Source: Mactra quadrangularis
Taxonomy: Eukaryota; Mollusca; Bivalvia; Venerida; Mactridae
NCBI GenBank assembly: GCA_025267735.1
Contig: CM046298.1
Span: 38,439,264-38,503,263 of the forward strand
Direction of reading: 5' to 3'
DNA length: 64,000 nucleotides
Made by a program: the position numbers and the translations under genes
Shown: positions 25,837 to 37,300 of the stretch, piece by piece
Position numbering within the stretch: the stretch's first letter is position 1
Layout: each line of letters begins with the position of its first letter
Notes under the pieces: model-generated
Told to the model about the DNA's origin: nothing
Databases searched by the model: none
The model's input: only the letters and a program-made list of their open reading frames with translations

Positions 25837-26000
25837 TAAGGAATGAATGTATAGAAACTGACTTTCATCGAAAAATAAACGTCATTTTGTTGATAGCTAA
25901 TTTCAGCATAAAGGCCTTCGGCCTTTATGCAAATTAGCTAGATCACCAAAAGTGACGTTTATTTTTCGATGAAAGTCAGTTTCTATACATTCATTCCTTA
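25837..26000. mobile_element. Large near-perfect palindrome, 164 bp
   Basis: The arms begin TAAGGAATGAATGTATAGAA and end TTCTATACATTCATTCCTTA. They continue inward through ACTGACTTTCATCGAAAAAT and AAACGTCA, meeting at AAGGCCTTCGGCCTT. Arms of about 78 nt with few mismatches point to a recent foldback element. Confidence 0.85.
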
Positions 26001-26480
26001 ATTATTTCAATATATTACCAGTAATTTGCGGAAATGTTACAGAATTGCACAATATTAGAAATCTTCGACCAATCGGGAACTATATTGTCTTCCATGATCA
26101 GGTTTGAAAATTAATGCGCCTGTTATTTGACAATTAATCTGGTTCCCTGTCCTATTATAGTTCGCAGGGGACCAGTCCATTTGACAATCTTCACGCAGTG
26201 ATCTCCCCTGAATTTTTCGGCGTTAATGTCCATGTAAAGGGAAGTAACCGCTTCAAAAAAGCGGACTACTTTCGGTATTTGCAATTAACAGCATTCGGGT
26301 CTGAAATTTCGCTACCATTATTTGTTTGGTCTGACGACCCAAACAAATAAAAAATGAAGATGCATGTTTGCTCATGAAGTATTAAATGTTTGAAATTCCA
26401 TAGTTCTCATGACGTCATAAAAATGTTCATTACAACATACGAGTACATGTCCAACAAAATTGAGCCAGCTAAATATTGTA

Positions 26481-26600
26481 CATGTACGGAGCCCCTAAAG
26501 TGACATTTTGAAAATGTAAAATCGAAATAATATCACGTTTGAATAGTTGTGAAAATAAAAAAAGTATTCAAAGTGTCACTTTAGGGCCTCCGTATACATG
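26481..26600. mobile_element. Foldback MITE with CCTAAAGTGACA ends
   Basis: CATGTACGGAGCCCCTAAAG, TGACATTTTGAA and its inverse TTCAAAGTGTCACTTTAGGG, CCTCCGTATACATG frame an AT-rich centre. A weak relative of one end is at about 11022-11045 in intron 3 of gene A. Confidence 0.8.
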
Positions 26601-28568
26601 TTCTTTATTATGATGTTTAGATATATGCGTGATTTATAATTACATTGTATGTATAAAAAATGACAAAATCATCATTTAATTTGGTCTTAGTCAAGATCAT
26701 TAATCCGTGTACTATCAGACCAAGCTGTACCAATTGTCATTAAGGTTGACAAACTGGTACGATGCCAGTAGATGTGCAATATTTCACCGCGTTTTTGTAT
26801 TATCCATCATTTTAGCAAACGTTGTTTTCTATAATCGAACATTCTCTTTAAAAGTGGCACCGAAATGATCGATTATGTAAGTCCTGGCAAAAATTGCATC
26901 GGAAATGCATGTACATTTGTAGTTTGCCATATGCGATATTAGTTTGCTTCTAGACATGAAACTCTATAATAACTGCGTGCTATGGATTAAAGGACTTAAG
27001 TAAAAAATCTATAGTCCTCAATATTAAATTTTCGCCGACTTTAATCATTTACTGACACGTGTCATGAAGCACGTGTCGCACTATTCAATGTTATAAATTT
27101 GTAATGAATTCTCTTTTGCACTTAATTAGTTAATTTATAAAGGCTGAAAATGTTAGGTTCTAAGCAATCATAAAATGAGACAATTAGTGACTAGCCGCAA
27201 TAATTATTCAGATTAGGTTCAATGTGTAGAAACTCCACTAAGATAATGTTGGTCGAGCCTTAATTGGAATCTAAACCACGGCCCTTTGATTCGTAGTCAG
27301 AAAGTAAACATATATAAAACTTATTGTTGTGTTTTGTGTCATAAATTTTGAGACATCCTTACTATAGTCAAGTGAATGATTTTTTACTAAAGCAAAGTAA
27401 ATATATTTTTATTTGTATGGGAACTTCAGTTCCAGAACAAATATACATGTATTTACCACATTTCAGACCCTTGCCCACTTTGATTTACCGAATCCAGATG
27501 TAGTCCCTCAAGTGTCGTACTCTGCTCTTCTTGCTTACATATTATACACGTTTAGACATGCTTAATTATAAACTGCTTGAACTGCGTCTATATAAAAACA
27601 ACGATTGAGAGAAAATAACAACAAAGACAATGATGGTGATGACGATGAATGATGATGATGATGATAATAATGATAATATCAATAATAATAATGGTCGAAA
27701 TAATAGTATCTTTTAACTTGAATAAAATATAAAACTTGTATCATTTATAAAGGCCTTTTGGAACGATTTTTGTCATTGTATGTATATATGATCTGGTTTT
27801 GTGTAACGATATATATCAGTGAATATAGCCTAATACAGAGAAAATCATCACTTAAATATCTCTTTAATACATGTATGTATTTTATGTACATGCATATGAA
27901 CGTGTTTACTTGTTTACAGAAAGTAACATAGACTTTATTATGTTTTATACAACAATTATATTGAACCATTTGGAATCCTTCAGTCGTCTTTAGCTGTTTA
28001 TGCTGCAACATGAGAACAATGAAGGTCAGCCGTTCAATCGATTACAAATTTTTAAAGCTCTTATTATTTGTTATGGTAAAAATCAGTACAAAAAATGGGC
28101 TCACAACTTGATCAACCTGTATGTGTTTTTCTACCTAACATGGAGTTCTAAATCTACTCTGACTTTTCAAACCCAAACGAATTCAGTGACTTCAGCGCAA
28201 GTGAAAGCAGTTTTGCTTTAGCAAAGTAAATACATTTTTACCTAAGCAAAGTGAATACAATTTTTTTACCTAGTAAATACATCTTTTCCTATAGTAAAAC
28301 AATGTACCCTCATGTTTCGAGAATGATATTCAACAAGAGTTATGTTAAATCCCTACTTTGTAGTGACACGTGTCCTAAAGGTTTACTAGTTGCAGTCAAA
28401 TGATGACAGTCACAATTTCACAAAACATCATATAACCTATTTTCCTCTTTGAATCAACCATTCACACCATATCATGCATGTTCAAATATAGATCGATGCA
28501 TAGGAAGGTACATGTATATTCCTAGAAGTAAGAAGGTATAAGTAGCATGTGTCAATGACCGTATTGTC

Positions 28569-28810
28569 CGTTTTTTCTCGACTGTCAAAGCTTGAATAAT
28601 TTCATGGTGACTGAATGCATTGTTTTTGTACTGGTGGCCTAATATTTATTAAAAAATATCTTGACTAAAACTTATCATACGGCATAAGAAGCTTTACTCA
28701 ATCATAATACATATACTCATTTTCGGAAACTCATTGGTGTATTACGACAATAATTTTAACAAACGCATTCACCTTGAAATTATTCATGTTTTGACAGCTG
28801 AGAAAAAACG
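28569..28810. mobile_element. TIR element, CTGTCAAAGCTTGAATAATT family (copy 1)
   Basis: The left end holds CGTTTTTTCTCGACTGTCAA and GCTTGAATAATTTCATGGTG. The right end inverted gives GTTTTTTCTCAGCTGTCAAA and ACATGAATAATTTCAAGGTG. It is non-autonomous. Relatives are at 45462-45932, and left ends at about 44016. Confidence 0.85.
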
Positions 28811-30190
28811 AACAATACCCTTATAAATTCACGTACATGCAATGAATATGTACGAACAATTTTTTTCCAGACCTTTGGCAGACGAATTTTTAAAAAAAAC
28901 TGCATGTTAGTAAAGATGTAAGCATTGTCATGTATCTGTATTTACTAAATTGATGATCAGGTATCTTAGACAATTGTTGATGTGTTACAAAAAGCATGAC
29001 AATTATTTTTCTTCAGTACAGACAAAGATTTCAATCCTTGACTAGTACCCGGATAATGCAAAAAAAAATGGATGCAATTTTCAAATACCTAGGTCTTTAG
29101 ATTTTAAACAGCTAAGAAGTAATTGATACAATCAACATACGATAAAAGGCCTCAAATAATCGTCCATGACATACTTTTTCATTTGCCATGAGATTAAAAT
29201 GACTATTGGAGCCGTTAAACACAGCAAACTCCTCACAACACTTAGCTACCAAGAATGATTGGGTCTGGTTCGTGTTGGTGAATCTTAACGCTTGTATCTG
29301 ATTTAATGCCCTTTTTTGATAGACCAATGAATATTGAATCGATTTCAATTCTCTTCTCAAAGAATTATAATCTCCATGATCGAAAAAAATATTCTTTTCA
29401 AAACAGTAGATGTAACTGAGGCTAAGGGAGCTTACTCTTGATACTGAGTCACGTAGTCCGTATGTCTTGGTTTTAGTCTACACCACAAAATCATTTGACT
29501 CTTTGGCATGTTTACAGCGTATTATGTCATTATATCCATGTAAATAATCACTTTAAAGTGATTTGATTTCTTTTTGTAAGAATTAAAATCGATTTATTCT
29601 TGAAAAAAAAATTGTCTCATGTTTTCGCGAGTCTCGTTTCGCCCTACAACCAATTCGTCCTAAAACCATTCGTCCAAGAACAAATATTAAAATTATATTA
29701 TTCTCGTTTAGAGGCTTAATTCATAAATTCTGTTTAGAAAGATCGACTTATATATATGTATATATATATATTCAATTAGCCCATTAAAACATACACTCAA
29801 TAGCGAATGTGTCAGGGTAGAAACGTACCAAGCGTCAAATGATACAGATTAATTTTCAACATGGCTGCGTCCAGTGGTCAAGTTTGGTGTTAAATGTCAT
29901 TGATCTTTTGCCCAGTAGTTTTCTCAAGACAACTCACTAAAAGGTATTGACAAATGTTTCTATATAATTGTGTCTAAAATAGTTGGTGAAATAATTCTTA
30001 GAAATGAAAAATGTCCGAGAGAAGCTGTATCGGCAATTCGACTTTGAAAAAATTGAGAATATTTTAATTTAAATTTTAATTCGGTAAGATTTATAAAGTT
30101 ATCCTGGTTTTTTTTCTTATAAAATTCTTAGCATTTTTTATTCCATTTTTGTATAGGTATAACTGTAAAATATCAATATGTGTAAATGAT

Positions 30191-30428
30191 CATATCCAGA
30201 GGAGTTATACCTTGTAAATATTTATCATCTGAGATCTAGGGTGTGTTGCTTAAGCAAATCGCTACGTATCGCTTTGTGTCCTGGTACCCAAAATTTGATG
30301 TCACCCACTCATTCCTTATGTTGTAAGAAGGGTACCAGGACACAAAGCGATACGTAGCGATTTGCTTAAGCAACGCACCCTAGATCTCGGATGATAAATA
30401 TTTACAAGTTATAACTCCTCTGGATATG
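30191..30428. mobile_element. Large palindrome, ATCGCTA..GGTACC family (copy 2)
   Basis: The arms are about 98 nt: CATATCCAGAGGAGTTATAC, ATTTATCATCTGAGATCTAG, GTTGCTTAAGCAAATCGCTA, CGTATCGCTTTGTGTCCTGG, TACC. They are answered in reverse at 30330-30428 with only a few mismatches. The loop is about 45 nt. Confidence 0.9.
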
Positions 30429-30904
30429 TACATTTAAAATGCACAGGCTGCCAGCATAAAGTAGTCCCCCTTTAACATACTGTATACACACACACATATA
30501 TACAGTAAAGGTATGTAACTTGTCGCCTCAGAAACCAAGAAAAAAATTACCAATCTCATTCAACTGGCTCGTGTGTTTTTATTTCTGGGTCGATTTTCAA
30601 AAACCTGGTCTTATTTATCAAAGAAATGGTTAATCTTTCTATTGCATATAGAAGCTTATTAATGAAAAGCCAATGAAAAGTTATGCAACGTTGAACACGA
30701 AAAATCAGTTGGTCGTACGCGATCCGATCTAACGAATAGCCGTCTACTTCCCGAAAGTAACTCAAAGATTTGTTCGTGGAACTCCAATAAAAATGAACTA
30801 AACATAGAGAAAATAACATTTGAAGTCACCAGCTTCTCTCACAGTTGTCTAAGATCAATCATGACCAATCTCATGATGAGGCTGGTGACTTTTAATGATT
30901 TTTA

Positions 30905-31166
30905 AAGTAAAAGTACACACAGGGCAGGGTCCGACTTTAAAAGTGTTCCAGGATTCCAAGAAGTTATAAAACTTGGGATGAACCCTGTGATTTTTGCTTA
31001 AAGTAGCATTCTGTTAGGACTCCTGAAACATTGTCCCTCCATGAATACTACATGTATAAACATGTATTCATTTTTTATTTTATTTGTGGAATCCTTTATA
31101 ATCAGGAGGCATCTCTACCTGATTAGGGATTCCTTTAGTAAAATAATCAGTGTTAAACCCTGCAAC
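30905..31166. mobile_element. Dispersed element with AGTGTTAAACCCTG end (copy 1)
   Basis: The stretch runs GGATTCCAAGAAGTTATAAA..ACTTGGGATGAACCC, GGGATTCCTTTAGTA, CAGTGTTAAACCCTGCAAC. The same order of motifs recurs at 35579-35863 inside the carrier gene. It ends about 140 bp upstream of that gene's start codon. Confidence 0.6.
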
Positions 31167-31308
31167 TAGGGGTTTGCCGAGACCTTAAGCTAAGCGCAGT
31201 ATTTCAAATTCCTAGTCAGATAATACCCTTCCATAAAATTTTACACTTGCTTATGATATGATTTCTTGTTGTTCTTAGGTATTTTAGGGAACAAAACTAT
31301 ACTACTGA

Positions 31309-34300
31309 ATGGGCAAATCTAATCTTACAGAGTTTGGTTTAGGTGGGACAGCGGCATGTTGTGCTGGATTCTTTACCAACCCCCTTGAGGTAAGTCTTGT
31401 ATAATTATCAATCTGTTAGTAACATTTATATAAAGCAAATCATAGGCTTAGCACTAAACAGTCATAACTCACTCTTTATTAAAATTCAGTTAAAGCTGTT
31501 TAGCGCTAAGCCTGCCATATGTATGTTGAAGTATTGAACATGGTTTTTGCCCTAAGGTGACATTCACATGTCATCAAACATGTCATCTTAAGTTCAAATT
31601 AAACTTTAATTTTCCCATCAATCAAAAGGTTATCAACTCATACTTTCCTTGATGACATGTTACAGTGTTAAATTTAGTTGACACACTTTTTGACTGTTAA
31701 CAGTTAATTTTAAAGCTCCAAAACTTTAGATGATTATATTGCTGGAATGGTCTTTACAGTTACCGTTATCAAAACTTATTGGTGATAAACCATTTAACAA
31801 ATAATATAAATAGTATTGAAAATAGTGATTGAGCATGAATAAAGTAACTACTTGTGTTGTAATGTCAACATCCTACCAGCTAGTTGCATTTAGTATTAAG
31901 CACAAGTGGTATAAAAAATGAGACCAACTGTGTATGATTGTATGCTTCATCTTTCGTTCACTCTCAATCACTTGATTAACAACATTTTCTCACTTGCTCG
32001 CTCCCTCACTCACTCATTCCCTCACACTCTCCTTCCCTCATCCCTCATTCCCTTACTCCTTCATTCCCTCACTCTCTCATTCCCTCCCTCACTCCCTAAC
32101 CCACTCCCTAACTCACTCCCTAACTCACTCACTCACTCACTCACTCACTCCCTAACTCACTCACTCCCTAACTCACTCACTCCCTAACTCACTCACTCAC
32201 TCACTCACTCACTCACTCAGCCCCTCCCTACCTCCTTCACTCATTTCTGACTCCCTCTTCCTTCCTGACTCCCTCTTTCTCTAAAATCTCCTTGCACAAA
32301 TTGCATGAAGACTTCACAACTAAGATTACTAAGTTAAGTATTAGCTTTCATCATTATTTCAATGAGTCAGTATAAAACTAGTCTAACTGGTGAATAAAGG
32401 AGAATGTAGACTAGTCTAGTTCTAACCCATCTATTTTATGTACACCATGATTATGTACTTAGGTGATATAGGTCTTAGAATTAATTATATAGTCAAAGGT
32501 GTGGAATTCCTCTGCTCGACTTTTCTGACTCGTACAATAATGTCTGTGGAACAGTAAATATTTCCATGCACTTGTCAGCGAACAAGTAATACATTTTAGC
32601 TGTAAGCATACAGTATTGTACTTCTGAACGAGGGCATTTTGATTTAGGACCATCCAATAAGTTGATTTTTAGATTCCACTTGTCCTTGGAAAAGCAGAAA
32701 AAACTTAAAATTCAACACCTCTGATATAGTTATATTACTCATTGTACAATTCTATGTATTTCTAAAGGTTGTAAAGACAAGACTTCAACTTCAGGGGGAA
32801 TTAATGAAGAGAGGAAATTATACAGTACATTACAGGTATATAACATCAGACAATCTTAGCTGTGACTAGATTATAAATCTAAGATTCATTAGTTCCCATC
32901 CACGTAGCAAGTCAAACTGTCAAACCATTTTGTACATGCCACATTTCAAATATGTCTAAAATGTTTTTTCAGGCGATTTTGTATCTGAAATTCGGCACTA
33001 TTCACCTCACAAAATATACACCCCTTTCTGTGTGACAATAATTTTATAGCAATGAGTAGCACTGACTAGTGACTATAGTTTTTTTAGGCTGCAACTTATT
33101 GATGAATTGTGTCCATGACAATTTTTCTTTGCATGAAATAATATAATCAATGTCATATATAATAAAAAAAATAATACTTTAATTCTGGACATAAAATAAG
33201 AGCAGTTTAGTTTTACAGTTATCACCTTAACCAACTAATTGAACTTGTGCAAAGTTTAGGCCCAAGTTTCACAAACAAACTTAAGTACAAACTCAAAAAC
33301 AGACTCAACTATTTTTGGTCTCTAAATAGCATATTAATGTACAATGTAGTTGGAATGAATGTTATTAGATGATCATAATAATGAAAATATATAAAATGTA
33401 TCAACATAAAATATCCTAGGTTTTATTGTAAACTTAAAGCCACAAACTAAATTTTCCCTTGAGACTAAACTCTCAGTTTGTTAACAGACTCAAATCAATT
33501 AAATTAAATTAAACCTTATCCAAAAATGTTAGTCAGTTTTATTTTTTTAATATAGCTTTAAAATCAATATGTGGATTTTCTAATCATACTACATTTGTTG
33601 TAACATTGATAACATAAGTAAAATTAATGATCAAAATATAAGATTGAGTTTGAGGTTGAGTTTTTTGTGAAACTGGGGCCAGAACCAGTGTGAATTGATT
33701 AAATTCAGTATAAATTACTGAAGCATATAGTAGGACTATTTGATGTTGTTGATTATTATAAAACATAATAAATTTGTTGAAAATATAAGACATAATTGAG
33801 TGTAATAAACTGAATGTTCCATTGAAGGGCAGTGAATGATAATTATATTGATAATTCTTTGTGTGTGTGTTTTTTTTCTTCAGAAATTCCTTTCACGCAT
33901 TTTATACCATTGGTAAAACAGATGGAATATTTGCATTACAAAAAGGATTGGTTCCCGCTTTATGGTATCAGATGTTTATGAATGGTGTCCGGCTTGGTTC
34001 ATATCAAGTTTTTGCCAATGTTGGATTTACAGTGGATGAGAATGGTAGTGTTAAATGGGGAGCTAGTGTTCTTGCCGGAGCATTTTCAGGATGTCTTGGG
34101 GCAGCTGTCGGAAGCCCCTTTTATATGGTAAATTGTTAGAAATATTGCTAAAGTGCATGTCATTGCATTTTATTGTCTAAGATTTATGCTGATGCAAGCC
34201 TACTAATATGGTTTAAAAACTAGGGCTGTCATTGATAGAAATTTTGTATTGCTATACATGTATTGAAAAGCAAGTACCGGTGATACATATCAAGTCAGAC

Positions 34301-37300
34301 AAGGAGTGTACTACATGTAGAAGCTGCTAGAACTTTAGTATATATTTATATACTATGATGTTATGCATGATGTTAAAAGTTGTTTCTGACAGAAAATAAA
34401 CTAAACAGTCTGTTTCATCTATTCATCTATTCAGATGAAATAAAAAGATAAATACAATGCATTGATGTCAAATTAAAGATCACATTCATTCAGTTTATAG
34501 CTTTATTAAATGCTAGATTCTATGGATATTCCAAATTGGAATTAAGACCAAACAGTATAAGTAGCATCTTGATTTTAAAATTTTTATTTTTAGACCTAGG
34601 TGTTCGAGCTTATTTGATGGTGGTGTTATTTCCCGGCTGTAATTGGATGGCTCTTTTCAAATTGCATAATGAAAACAATGTAAACAAGTTACTGAACATA
34701 ATGATTGTGTCATGAATATTATAATAAAAGAGATCATCTGGAAGTGACCTTCATAACAAAACAGTCAGATCTTCAATTAGAAAGTTGGTGAGCGGAGAAT
34801 TTAAGATTGGGTTTTAAAAGATTGTTGCCTCATTAACTATTGTTGATATTATTATTATTATAGGTAAAGACTCACCTACAAGCAAGAGCTAATCAGGCCA
34901 TAGCTGTTGGTACACAACATCCTCATGACTCAATGATTAAAGCTTTTACTATGATATTTAAAGAACATGGTTTACTGGGTAAGTGATGTATCATTTCAAC
35001 TCAAGTTTTTATTGATATATCATAAAAAAAGACAGGAATAATCTAGGCTTGTCTAGGATTGTTTACAATGTATGCATTATTACATAATTTTAATTTTAGT
35101 ATTTTGGAATAATCTTGAATATACTATTAAATTTGAAGCCGCCTGGCTAGCTCAGTTGGTGGCATACAAGTCAACTGATCGAGGGGTCGTTGGTTCGATT
35201 CCTGGGCGGGACATACTTTTGTGACGCTTGGTCATGAAATAATTTCTATGGCCATTCTCCCTCGTACCAATGATTTTTAATTATGTAGGGCAGTTGTCAG
35301 TCACTGACAAAATTATGGATTTAGTAGTTGGTTAACAGCTAAATCCAGAGATTTAGCCTTTCCAGGAGGAGTGAGTAGGTTGACTGACCGCAGTTGTATG
35401 ACCTATACAATGTGTTGCTACGGCGTTAAACCCCCAAAAAAGCAAACAAACTATTAAATTGTTTGCTATTTTGTCTTAATGTTTCTATATCCTTCCATAT
35501 GTGTATATAAATTCACTGGTAAAGTATTCAGGCATTAGGTTTTGGCCCTTGGAATATAACCAGTTGTTGTATATGATCAGGGTTCAACACCAACAGTGTC
35601 CCAAGATTCTGAGGATCCCAAAAACTTGGGAGGAATCCCAGTGATGCTTAGCTAGGGATTCCTTCAGGATCCATATAAATTGCCTTGTTCTTACATGAAT
35701 TTGAGATTTCATAAAATTGAATTGTTTATTACATTTTGTACAAATATGTATCTAAACTTTTGTTTATTATTAGGGGAATCCCCAGCATTAAGAAGAACCC
35801 CTAAAAACTGACTAGGAATTCCCTATTGATCCTTGGTATAACATTTAGTGTCAAACCCTGGTGATTATTTTGTATTTCAGGATTATGGAGAGGTACGACA
35901 GCTGCTGTATCAAGAGTAATGGTGGGATCTGCTGCTCAATTATCAACTTTCAGCACAGCCAAGGAATATATTGTTTCTTTAGAGGTTTGTTATTAGCTGT
36001 ATAATCTTTGAGTTAATTGACTCTTCCATTTAAGGCCACAACAAGTTGATCATGTGTTCTACGGATTTTTCTGGGGAAAAATGGGGCTAGTGAGTAAATC
36101 TTAATTCACTTGCTTTACATATCGGTTTGACCAAATTTTTATGAGCGAGCAAGAATAAAGATATTTTTTGTAAAAACCGTCAAAATTAAGGTGCGAGCGA
36201 ATCCCTAGAACATATGATCAACTTGTTGAGGCCTAAAGATAGGTCTAAAATTATTCTATTTTTTTCACCCATGGCAGGATGGTAACTAAGACATAGTGCT
36301 CCTTTAGCAACTGTCTGCTAGAAACATGAAGTTGAAACTGGATAATAGTAACATTAACAAAATAAGGTTACTGTAAATTACATGACAATATTGATTATCC
36401 TCTGTCATCATCATCATTCATCCTCATCCAGTTTAGTTTAAACTGGCAGATAGTTATTCCTTTGGTAAGAGTGAGGCCTGTCTGGAGTGAAGTCTTCCTT
36501 TCCATGATTGGCAGTCTAGAGGGTTGGTGCCATCCACTTTTTGTACCAGCCAATCACCCTTCACCAGGTCTTCCTGGGTTAGCTTTGGTCTGCCTTTGCC
36601 CCGATGTGCAGTAACAGTAAACTGTGTATTTTTTGCTCCTTTTAGATAATACAGTATACTTGGAAAATTGTCTAGAACTGCTGAACATAAATAACCAAAA
36701 TATATGAGTTGATATATATTAGGTTACAATCCAAATAAACGCAGAACTATTTTTAAATTCCTAGTACTGTGTCACAGTACTGTAACATGTACAATCAAAG
36801 GGAAGATTAAAGGACAGCTGTATCTAACTGAAGTTTTAAATTAATATTTTATTATAAATATATACATGGACTGATAAATGATTTATTCAAGAAACATGAG
36901 GTTGAATAGTAAACAAGATAAACATACATGTATAAATAAAATATAGATACAATATACTAATCATATATATACGGTAAGAAAATATATACAGTATAAGTTC
37001 ATTCACTCGAACTCCACCAGGTCGAATTAATTGGCTGAGTCAAACACATTGCCTGGCACCGATCAATTTCCATTCTATATCTATATTAGTCAACCTCTGT
37101 TGGGTTGAACAGGATTGAGTCGAACTCTCGAACCAATATCATGGTCCCGTGGTTTGCAAATACACTTTAATACTATTGTCTCTCTCGAACAATAGATTTT
37201 CACACATCGGCCATAAAATCTTGACCGTAGTCATTGTTTGTGACGCGTGATAATAACACGGAGTGAAAATCGCTTAACAATAGATTTGTTAATTGATGTT

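Larger units (their letters stand above)
21671..31308. other. Long intergenic region without recognised genes
   Basis: Nearly 10 kb with no exon I can defend. It contains a diverged tandem pair (22138-22480), several inverted-repeat elements (24385-24445, 25837-26000, 26481-26600, 28569-28810, 30191-30428) and a repeat also found in the carrier gene (30905-31166). Minus-strand open frames at 29112-29360 and 30556-30819 look slightly protein-like but lack start, splice or family support. Confidence 0.45.

Noticed and set aside
31918..32187. Plus-strand open frame ending in [14 protein letters not shown] repeats
   Set aside because: It is produced by the (CTCA)n/(CTCCCTAA)n simple repeat in carrier intron 1.
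35148..35210. Possible tRNA genes (also near 39958 and 19100)
   Set aside because: Box A and box B are present, but no full cloverleaf is seen and the sequence continues into the same ~240-bp body in each copy, so these are SINE heads.
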